Positions 58,113 through 64,000 of a stretch of 64,000 nucleotides of DNA are shown here, piece after piece. The DNA comes from Flavobacterium sp. SLB02 (lineage in GTDB: Bacteria > Bacteroidota > Bacteroidia > Flavobacteriales > Flavobacteriaceae): the NCBI RefSeq assembly GCF_009664855.1, contig NZ_CP045928.1, positions 5,691,497 through 5,755,496 of the forward strand, written 5' to 3'. How positions within the stretch are numbered: the first letter of the stretch is position 1; each line of letters begins with the position of its first letter. The notes under the pieces were generated by a model. It saw only the letters and a list, made by a program, of their open reading frames with translations, did not search any database and was not told where the DNA came from. The position numbers and the translations under genes were made by a program.

Positions 58113-58730
58113 ATGAAAAATATTATCGCTAAAGCATTATTTAAAAGTCATTCCTATCCTGAATATCGCAAATTGGTTGCTGATTTATTAGTAGACGGAC
58201 AATCAACCGGTAGCGAACAATCTGAAAGTTTAACTAATTATAGTAAGCTGAACGATGCCAGAATGAGTCGATTAGATAAAACGATAAAACTTACAGATGA
58301 AATTGTTTTTAAATTAGAAAATCTGGATCATGGATATATTTGGCTTGTAATTTCTGAAGGCTGGTGCGGTGACGCTGCTCAAATACTTCCTATTATTAAT
58401 AAAATGGCTTTGGCATCGAATAAAAAAATCGATCTTAGAATTGTACTGCGCGATGAAAACGAGGAATTAATGAGCCAATATCTTACAAATGGCGGAAAAG
58501 CAATTCCGAAAGTGATTGTAATTTGTAAAGAAGCAGGAATTGTTCGTGCTGATTGGGGACCGCGACCAAAAGGAGCATCTGAATTAATAACGAATTATAA
58601 AAAGGAATTTGGTGTACTGGATGAAAAAATAAAAACAGATTTGCAATTATGGTATCTGGCAGATAAAGGTGTTTCGGTTCAGGAAGAACTCATGCAAATT
58701 ATACAAGATATCAAATATAATCGTTTGTAG
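58113..58730 (+). CDS. thioredoxin-fold protein with single active-site Cys
   Basis: 205 aa. The thioredoxin-like core runs about 60-170, with WLVISEGWCGDAAQILPIINKMA, IDLRIVLRDENEELMSQYL and GGKAIPKVIVICKE. The CxxC is WCGDA, so the second Cys is missing, as in a flavobacterial subgroup of cytosolic thioredoxin-family proteins. C-terminal part is helical (NYKKEFGVLDEKIKTDLQLWYLADKG). No export signal. A redox role is possible but not standard disulfide exchange. Confidence 0.75.
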   Translation: MKNIIAKALFKSHSYPEYRKLVADLLVDGQSTGSEQSESLTNYSKLNDARMSRLDKTIKLTDEIVFKLENLDHGYIWLVISEGWCGDAAQILPIINKMALASNKKIDLRIVLRDENEELMSQYLTNGGKAIPKVIVICKEAGIVRADWGPRPKGASELITNYKKEFGVLDEKIKTDLQLWYLADKGVSVQEELMQIIQDIKYNRL

Positions 58731-58937
58731 TTTTGTTTAGTTAAGATATTAAAAAGGGATTTTGTTTTTTAAATTGTTGAGGTTTAATTTAATAGACCTT
58801 AAAAGTTTATTAAAATGTTTTTTTTGATTTAAAAAAAATGTAACTTAGTAACATCATCCCACTTCTATTATTTACTTTCTGATTTACTCTTTTTATTGGT
58901 GTTTATTTAATGTTTAACAATTAAAAAATGCACTATT
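58731..58937. other. gap upstream of 25-codon ORF
   Basis: 207 bases, AT-rich. It contains TAACTTAGTAACATCATCCC around 58841 and TTTACTCTTTTTATTGG near 58883, but no TAnnTTTG match that I trust. No repeat family seen. Confidence 0.35.
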
Positions 58938-59015
58938 ATGAAAAAGTTATTCGAAAGATTTTATGATTTTATTTCAGGTGTATTGTTTGGAGGGAAAAAT
59001 GTTTGCAATTATTAA
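58938..59015 (+). CDS. possible 25-residue peptide
   Basis: MKKLFERFYDFISGVLFGGKNVCNY, with amphipathic character and one hydrophobic patch, ends at TAA 59013-59015. It lies alone between a gap and a hairpin terminator (59058-59099). The coding evidence is only composition and position. It could equally be a leader or a non-coding RNA spot. Confidence 0.3.
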   Translation: MKKLFERFYDFISGVLFGGKNVCNY

Positions 59016-59057
59016 CTCCAAAAAATACCTTATGAAATAGAATTACTTTAGGAGTTG

Positions 59058-59099
59058 GCACATTGCAATTTTTTAATTCGTAATGTGCTTTCTGTTTTA
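59058..59099. terminator. terminator downstream of truB
   Basis: GCACATT (59058-59064) pairs with AATGTGC (59082-59088), with an inner AATT/AATT pairing, and T-rich sequence follows. It lies next to the truB stop (59097), so it can end the minus-strand truB transcript or the small plus-strand ORF. Confidence 0.6.
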
Positions 59100-59792
59100 T
59101 TCTAAGTTAAGGCTTTCCTCAAATAAAGTAACATCGATCGCATTTTTTACGTCATAATCACCAATTTTGGTTCTGCGTAAAACGGTTAAATGTGATCCTG
59201 AATTCATAGCTTTTCCAAAATCATATGCTATAGATCGAATGTAGGTTCCTTTGCTGCAAACGATTCTAAAATCGATTTCAGGCAAAGCAACTCTGGTAAT
59301 CTCAAATTCGTTAATAGTAGTTTTTCTGCTGGCAATTTCTATAGTTTCACCGGCACGTGCGTGTTCATATAAACGAACGCCATCTTTTTTAATAGCCGAA
59401 AAAATAGGTGGTTTTTGATCGATTTCTCCTAAAAACTGTTTTACGGTTTCATGAATCAAAGCTTCATCGATATGTGAGGTTGGAAATGTTTCGTCGATTT
59501 CGGTTTCAAGATCATACGATGGAGTAGTGGCTCCTATATAAAAAGTTCCTGTGTATTCTTTTGCCTGCCCCTGTAATTCGGTAATTCTTTTAGTGAATTT
59601 TCCGGTGCAAATCAACAATAAGCCTGTTGCCAAAGGATCTAATGTTCCGGCATGGCCAATTTTGAACTTTCTGGGAAGTCCAACTTTATTGATCAAAAGG
59701 TATTTTAATTTATTGACAGCTTGAAACGAACTCCATTTTAAAGGTTTGTCTATCAATAAAACTTGTCCGTTTAAATAATCTTCAGGTGTCAT
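59097..59792 (-). CDS. truB: tRNA pseudouridine-55 synthase
   Basis: 231 aa. Catalytic Asp52 is in GHAGTLDPLATGLLL. Other motifs are YTGTFYIGATTPSYDLETE, PPIFSAIKKDGVRLYEHARAG and SKGTYIRSIAYDFG. It makes pseudouridine at position 55 of tRNA T-loops. Its start overlaps the uppP stop by one base, so translation is coupled. Last gene of ftsX-DUF3098-uppP-truB. Confidence 0.96.
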   Translation of the reverse strand: MTPEDYLNGQVLLIDKPLKWSSFQAVNKLKYLLINKVGLPRKFKIGHAGTLDPLATGLLLICTGKFTKRITELQGQAKEYTGTFYIGATTPSYDLETEIDETFPTSHIDEALIHETVKQFLGEIDQKPPIFSAIKKDGVRLYEHARAGETIEIASRKTTINEFEITRVALPEIDFRIVCSKGTYIRSIAYDFGKAMNSGSHLTVLRRTKIGDYDVKNAIDVTLFEESLNLE

Positions 59793-60589
59793 TATATAAT
59801 GGTAAGAGGATGAATGAAAAAGTGAATCAGTAATAAAACGATTCCGGCGATTATTCTATAATAGCCAAAAACTTTAAAGCCATTTTTAGTCAAAAAGCCT
59901 ATGAAAGTTTTAATGGCTAAAAGCGCCACAATAAAAGCAACTACATTACCAATAACTAATAAATTAACCTGATCCTGAGATAATTCGAATCCTGCTTTGT
60001 AATAATCGTAACATTTTTTTGCTGTTGCACCCAACATCGTTGGTACAGCCAAAAAGAATGAGAATTCAGCAGCTGTTGTTCTGGATAATTTTTGAGACAT
60101 ACCACCAACAATACTGGCTCCGCTTCGTGAAACTCCCGGAATCATAGCCAAACATTGAAACATTCCGATTTTGAAAGCTTGCAAATATGTGATTTCTTGT
60201 GAAGTCTCGGCAGTATTTGGGTTGTTGAACCATTCGTCGACTTTTAATAAAATTAGTCCTCCTATTAAAAGTGAAACAGCAACGGTAACGGGATTTTCTA
60301 ATAAACCATCAATAAAATCACTTAGCAATAATCCTAAAACTACGGCCGGAATAAACGCAACCAAAAGTTTAAAATAAAAATCAAGTGTTTGAAAGAAACG
60401 TTTGAAATATAAAACAACCACAGAAAGTATAGCACCAAGCTGAATAACAATGGTAAAAAGTTTAGTAAAATCTTCGTGGGCAATTCCAAAAAAGGAAGAG
60501 GCAATAATCATGTGGCCAGTTGAAGAAACAGGTAAAAATTCTGTTATTCCTTCAATTATGGCAAGAACAATAGCTTGTAATGTATCCAT
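59792..60589 (-). CDS. uppP: undecaprenyl-diphosphatase
   Basis: 265 aa, about eight membrane helices. Catalytic motifs are EGITEFLPVSSTGHMII and PGVSRSGASIVGGM. It dephosphorylates undecaprenyl diphosphate to recycle the lipid carrier at the inner membrane (the BacA family, bacitracin tolerance). In the minus-strand unit ftsX-DUF3098-uppP-truB. A GTCACCCTGAAC repeat copy lies just upstream. Confidence 0.95.
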   Translation of the reverse strand: MDTLQAIVLAIIEGITEFLPVSSTGHMIIASSFFGIAHEDFTKLFTIVIQLGAILSVVVLYFKRFFQTLDFYFKLLVAFIPAVVLGLLLSDFIDGLLENPVTVAVSLLIGGLILLKVDEWFNNPNTAETSQEITYLQAFKIGMFQCLAMIPGVSRSGASIVGGMSQKLSRTTAAEFSFFLAVPTMLGATAKKCYDYYKAGFELSQDQVNLLVIGNVVAFIVALLAIKTFIGFLTKNGFKVFGYYRIIAGIVLLLIHFFIHPLTII

Positions 60590-60592
60590 TGA

Positions 60593-60650
60593 GAATTTTA
60601 GATTTCAGATTTCAGATTTCAGATTTGTCACCCTGAACTAAGTCAAAGCC
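60593..60650. repeat. TTTCAGAT tract and GTCACCCTGAACTAAGTCAAAG element
   Basis: TTTTAGATTTCAGATTTCAGATTT at 60597-60626 is followed by GTCACCCTGAACTAAGTCAAAGCC at 60627-60650, one copy of the dispersed GTCA-CCTGAGCG-AAGTCGAAGG family. It lies between DUF3098 and uppP. Confidence 0.6.
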
Positions 60651-60677
60651 TTACAATTAGAAATCTACAGAATCTAT

Positions 60678-60935
60678 TTATTTTGATTTTTTAAAAATAG
60701 AATAAACAGTAATTCCAAAACCAATTAAAACAGTTGTTGGAGCTAAACGAATACGTCTAAAATTAAAAACATCTTCATTAAATATATTAGGATCTTTACT
60801 TCCTCCGCCAGACATTAAGATAAAGCCTAATGCGATAACTCCAATTCCAATTAATAAGATTTTGTAGTTAATACCTTCAAAAAGGAATTCTTGTTTTTGT
60901 GGCTGTTGTGGTTCTGTATTGTTATTGTTTTTCAT
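60678..60935 (-). CDS. DUF3098 family membrane protein
   Basis: 85 aa. A Gln/Asn-rich start (MKNNNNTEPQQPQKQEFLF) is followed by a helix ILLIGIGVIALGFILMSGG, a short loop NEDVFNFRRIRLAPTTVL and a second helix ending IFKKSK. Length and layout fit DUF3098, a Bacteroidetes family found next to ftsX and uppP. Role unknown; linked to division or envelope by context. Confidence 0.85.
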   Translation of the reverse strand: MKNNNNTEPQQPQKQEFLFEGINYKILLIGIGVIALGFILMSGGGSKDPNIFNEDVFNFRRIRLAPTTVLIGFGITVYSIFKKSK

Positions 60936-60947
60936 TTTTATTTTTTT

Positions 60948-60971
60948 GTCAGCCTGAGCGAAGTCGAAGGC
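60948..60971. repeat. GTCAGCCTGAGCGAAGTCGAAGGC element
   Basis: Copy of the dispersed GTCA-CCTGAGCG-AAGTCGAAGG family, between ftsX and DUF3098. The ends AGCCT/AGGCT can pair and form a small hairpin. Confidence 0.6.
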
Positions 60972-61012
60972 TATTTTTTACTGTACACTAAAAAACCGGG
61001 ACTGAATACTTT

Positions 61013-61888
61013 TTAGTAAAGATCGTCTGTTCTTAAATTAAGGAAACGTTGAGTTGCAAAATGTGTGCTTACCCAGGTTATTAAAACTCCTAGTCCGAAA
61101 ACGCCTAATAACACCAATCCTATTAGTACTTTATCTTCTAAAATTCCTAAGCCAGGGAAATTGGTTTCTACATAAAATAAAACTCCAATTAAGGCAATTA
61201 TAGCTAATCCTGCGCCTAACATTCCTAATTTTACACTACGCGTTACAAATGGTTTACGAATAAACGATTTTGTTGCGCCCACCATTTGCATGGTTTTAAT
61301 AATAAATCGATTAGAATGTATCGATAAACGTAAGGAACTGTTGATTAATAAAACGGCAATTACGGCAAGGAAACCGCTAATAATCAAAATCCACATACTT
61401 ACTTTTTTGATGTTGTCGTTTACCAGATTTACCAATTGTTTATCGTAAACAATATCTTCGATCATAGTGTTTTTACGCAATTTACTTTCGATTTGCACGA
61501 TGCTGTCTCTCTCAACATAATCAGCTTTTAAGTGAATGTCGTAGGAGTTTAATAAAGGATTTTCTCCTAAAAAAGTAAGGAAATCTTCTCCAATAATATC
61601 AGTATGTTCTTTTGCTGCTTTGTCTTTGGTAACATAAACATAAGATCTTGCGAAAGGAGCTCTTTTCAATTCAGTATCGAATGCTTTTATCACACTATCA
61701 TTAGCTTCATTTTTAAAGAAAACCGTCATGGCAATTTTTTCTTTAAAATCATTGGCCAGTTTTTTAGAATTGATAATGAATAATCCCAGTACTCCTAAAA
61801 GGAATAAAACCAGAAATACACTTAGTACAACCGAAAAATAAGAGGAAATTAACCTGCGCTTTTGAAATTTATCAAAGTTAGAACTCAT
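61013..61888 (-). CDS. ftsX: cell division protein FtsX
   Basis: 291 aa. One N-terminal helix (FSVVLSVFLVLFLLGVLGLFII), a periplasmic domain (about 45-170), then three helices near 172-290 with the cytosolic loop SNRFIIKTMQMVGATKSFIRKPFV. It pairs with the ATPase FtsE to regulate peptidoglycan hydrolases at the septum; ftsE is not in this window. Head of the ftsX-DUF3098-uppP-truB minus-strand unit. Confidence 0.93.
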   Translation of the reverse strand: MSSNFDKFQKRRLISSYFSVVLSVFLVLFLLGVLGLFIINSKKLANDFKEKIAMTVFFKNEANDSVIKAFDTELKRAPFARSYVYVTKDKAAKEHTDIIGEDFLTFLGENPLLNSYDIHLKADYVERDSIVQIESKLRKNTMIEDIVYDKQLVNLVNDNIKKVSMWILIISGFLAVIAVLLINSSLRLSIHSNRFIIKTMQMVGATKSFIRKPFVTRSVKLGMLGAGLAIIALIGVLFYVETNFPGLGILEDKVLIGLVLLGVFGLGVLITWVSTHFATQRFLNLRTDDLY

Positions 61889-62354
61889 AGTTTGCTTAAA
61901 TTATGTGGTAAAAATAATAAAGAATTTCTTTATTTGAAGTTAATAACGATCAAAGTTTTGACTTTAGTACCATAAATGTACAATTAGATGTTGAATAAAA
62001 AGTTTATTTAACTGCAAAGTGCGCAAAGCTTTATTTTTTTTTTGTCTCGCAAAGAACGAATTATTTTCCTGAACGACGGGAAGCTGTAATGGCAATTTCG
62101 TTCAACTCTTCTTTTTTTGATGCTATCCTGGTTTGTTTTTAATTTTCTACTTGAAAAAACAATTAAAGCTGATTAAAAACAGAAAAAGATAAAATTGAAT
62201 TTTCATGATTTGGGTTATTATTCAGTGTGTTTAAAAATGAATACTGAAGTATTTAAAAGAATATTTTTCGCTGCAATTTTTATAAATAAATAATTTAGGG
62301 TTTTAGAATTTTAGGTTTAGGGTTTCTTTGTGGGTAAAATCCTTCAATTCGTTT
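61889..62354. other. long gap upstream of ftsX
   Basis: 466 bases, no convincing gene. A 23-codon open stretch on the minus strand (about 62076-62146, ...KEELNEIAITASRRSGK) looks like the tail of a lost gene. GCGCAAAGCTTTA and CTCGCAAAGAACG words are related to the 45.9-kb repeats. TTTAGGGTTTTAGAATTTTAGG at 62294-62325 is low complexity. Confidence 0.35.
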
Positions 62355-62653
62355 TTAGATTTCATAAAATACGGTTTTTGCTTTTTCTGCGGCAGGAGTT
62401 AATCTTGCGCCGCCGCCACCTTTTCTGCCAAAAAGTTTTTCTACCAACGGACTTTCTGCCCGTTGATTCATTTCTTCAACCAATTGCCACGCCTGACGAT
62501 AGGCCATTTTCATTTCTTTAGCGGCGTTGGTTATAGATCCGGTTTTTCGAATATTTTCTAATAACCAGATTTTTCCAATTCCTAAAAAAAGGACCTTCGG
62601 CTTCTTCAATCCAAAGTCGTACTTAAAATAATGTATTTTTTATTATTTTCCAT
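62355..62653 (-). pseudogene. ModE-type winged-helix protein, frameshifted
   Basis: The minus strand encodes FLGIGKIWLLENIRKTGSI, TNAAKEMKMAYRQAWQLVEEMN and GARLTPAAEKAKTVFYEI, a ModE/LysR-like winged-helix DNA-binding domain. The expected N-terminal strand VRLWIEEAEGPFLGIG is present in another frame. A run of seven A/T at 62584-62590 causes the shift. A second shift is needed near 62640 to connect to the only ATG (62653, MENNKKYII). So the gene is broken at the start, or the homopolymer length is wrong in this sequence. A TTG at 62609 could restart an 84-residue protein lacking the first strand. Confidence 0.6.
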
Positions 62654-62827
62654 TTTTGCACTTTAAAAAACATCTTTAAAAATAGACTATTTTCAGTAAA
62701 ATGACTCTCCTAATTCGAAAAGTGTTTAAAAAGACCATTTTCTTCTCTAAATATCAGTGCAAATTTGAGTATTTGTGGGTTTTGAAATAATGATTTTTAT
62801 CACATTTTTTAATCTAAAAAAATTACT

Positions 62828-62857
62828 TTGGTACAATCCACAATAAACGTAAATTTG
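62828..62857 (+). promoter_or_regulatory. leuS promoter
   Basis: TTG at 62828-62830, 19-bp spacer, TAAATTTG at 62850-62857. Best match to the Bacteroidetes TTG-N19-TAnnTTTG consensus in the window, 67 bp before the leuS ATG. The leader contains ACTCAGTAACTCAGCAACTCAA near-tandem units. Confidence 0.75.
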
Positions 62858-62924
62858 CAAACTTATTATACAATATACTAAAACTTAGCAACTCAGTTAC
62901 TCAGTAACTCAGCAACTCAAAGAA

Positions 62925-64000
62925 ATGAAATACAATCCAAACGAAATCGAAGAAAAATGGCAGAAATATTGGGCTGAAAACCAAACTTTTGCTGCATCAA
63001 ACAATTCTGAAAAACCAAAGCATTATGTGCTGGACATGTTTCCTTACCCATCTGGGGCAGGATTACACGTAGGACATCCGCTTGGTTATATTGCTTCAGA
63101 TGTTTATTCTCGTTTCAAAAGACATCAGGGTTTCAATGTTTTGCACCCAATGGGTTATGACAGTTTTGGTTTGCCGGCGGAACAATATGCGATACAAACA
63201 GGACAACGTCCGGAAGATACAACGCGCGTAAATATCGACGGTGGAGTAGATAAAGAAGGAAAACAAATTGCAGGATATAGAAAACAATTGGATAAAATTG
63301 GTTTTTCGTTTGACTGGAGTCGAGAAGTGCGTACATCAAATCCTGATTATTATAAACATACACAATGGATTTTTATCCAATTGTTCAATTCGTGGTATTG
63401 CAGAAAACAAGGAAAAGCATTTGATATTTCAGAGCTTGTAAAAGTTTTTGAAGAAGAAGGAAATGTTTTGGTCGAGGCAGTTTGCGATGACAATGTTGCG
63501 ATTTTCACAAGAGAAGATTGGAATTCATATTCTGACGATCAGAAAGAAAAAATCCTTTTGCAATACAGAATGACCTATTTGGCTGAAACCGAAGTAAACT
63601 GGTGTCCTGGTTTAGGAACTGTTTTGGCAAATGACGAAATTGTAAACGGAGTTTCAGAGCGTGGAGGATATCCGGTTATTCGTAAAAAAATGACTCAATG
63701 GAGCATGCGAATTTCTGCTTATGCAGAACGTTTGTTGCAAGGTTTAAATGATATTGACTGGAGCGAATCGATAAAAGAATCGCAAAGAAACTGGATCGGA
63801 AAATCGGTTGGTGCTTTGGTTACTTTTAATGTAAAAGATCATAACGAAGTTATCGAAGTATTCACAACTCGTCCTGATACTATTTTTGGAGTTACTTTTA
63901 TGACTTTAGCGCCAGAACATGATTTGGTAGCTAAAATCACAACTCCGGAACAAAAAGCAGTAGTTGAGGCTTATATCGAAAAAACAGCAAAACGTTCAGA
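62925..64000 (+). CDS. leuS: leucyl-tRNA synthetase (5' part, runs off window)
   Basis: From ATG 62925 the open frame runs to the window end (358 codons visible). It begins MKYNPNEIEEKWQKYWAEN and contains FPYPSGAGLHVGHPLGY (class I HIGH motif as HVGH), MGYDSFGLPAEQYAI, EVNWCPGLGTVLANDE and the editing (CP1) domain entry FTTRPDTIFGVTFM. It charges tRNA-Leu and edits mischarged products. The KMSKS motif and anticodon domain lie outside. Promoter as above. Confidence 0.96.
   Translation, partial: MKYNPNEIEEKWQKYWAENQTFAASNNSEKPKHYVLDMFPYPSGAGLHVGHPLGYIASDVYSRFKRHQGFNVLHPMGYDSFGLPAEQYAIQTGQRPEDTTRVNIDGGVDKEGKQIAGYRKQLDKIGFSFDWSREVRTSNPDYYKHTQWIFIQLFNSWYCRKQGKAFDISELVKVFEEEGNVLVEAVCDDNVAIFTREDWNSYSDDQKEKILLQYRMTYLAETEVNWCPGLGTVLANDEIVNGVSERGGYPVIRKKMTQWSMRISAYAERLLQGLNDIDWSESIKESQRNWIGKSVGALVTFNVKDHNEVIEVFTTRPDTIFGVTFMTLAPEHDLVAKITTPEQKAVVEAYIEKTAKRS

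Noticed and set aside
62294..62325. Telomere-like TTTAGGG words
   Set aside because: Imperfect, short, part of the TTTAGAT-type low-complexity tracts.

Overview
The window is chromosomal DNA from a Bacteroidetes bacterium, almost certainly a Flavobacterium or close relative. It is AT-rich. Start codons lack Shine-Dalgarno sequences, several genes have TAnnTTTG (-7) promoter boxes, and the families are typical of flavobacteria: PID-CTERM, DUF3098, DUF5686, DUF6364/PIN, PepSY-like secreted proteins and HopJ. No rRNA, prophage or CRISPR array is visible. One intact tRNA, Ala(GGC), is present.

Layout. 1-3.1 kb is insertion-sequence territory: the N-terminal ORF and part of the catalytic ORF of an ISAon1-type (ISL3-like) element, a small PID-CTERM protein, and a complete but decayed IS1182-type element with 15-bp terminal inverted repeats. 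3.2-8.9 kb is core metabolism: ribE and pdxA diverge, then YceD/DUF177-rpmF-fabH-accB-accC form a ribosome and fatty-acid initiation block. 9.2-14.8 kb holds five tandem secreted PepSY-like proteins, a sigma-54-dependent response regulator and a hybrid histidine kinase. A -24/-12-like site with an upstream dyad precedes the array. 15-20 kb carries an S9 peptidase and an overlapping FAD oxidoreductase-mtgA-LpxR-like run. 20-28 kb is accessory: mostly lipoproteins and membrane proteins of unknown role, a DUF2185 protein, a VOC protein and a secreted HExxH protein, with two copies of a roughly 115-bp hairpin repeat. 28-28.6 kb holds the tRNA, a broken GIY-YIG gene and a tRNA-like remnant.

28.7-42.6 kb mixes housekeeping genes (enoyl-CoA hydratase, queD, lpxH, recJ, rsmI, tdk) with a heptaheme cytochrome lipoprotein, a hydrolase, an MFS transporter and a DUF6364/PIN toxin-antitoxin pair. 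42.6-53.5 kb holds rpoN, asnS, an RND exporter, an SMR transporter, a LytS/LytTR signalling pair and a CPA2 antiporter. 53.9-64 kb carries a DUF5686 protein, frr and pyrH, a thioredoxin-fold protein, ftsX-DUF3098-uppP-truB, a frameshifted ModE-like regulator and the start of leuS.

Intergenic DNA is unusually rich in dispersed repeats. They include a hairpin element in four copies, a 23-bp inverted repeat, GTCA-CCTGAGCGAAGTCGAAGG elements, and low-complexity word families (TTTAGAT, AATTCCAAA, CACGAATT, CGGATT). Several small genes are broken by single mutations: a GIY-YIG nuclease, a small membrane protein with an in-frame TAG, another with a frameshift, and the ModE-like gene. The most unusual observations are the candidate sigma-54 control region of the PepSY array, the hairpin repeats flanking a membrane-protein cassette, the tRNA/GIY-YIG remnant with palindromic replacements, and a PIN toxin lacking a catalytic Asp.
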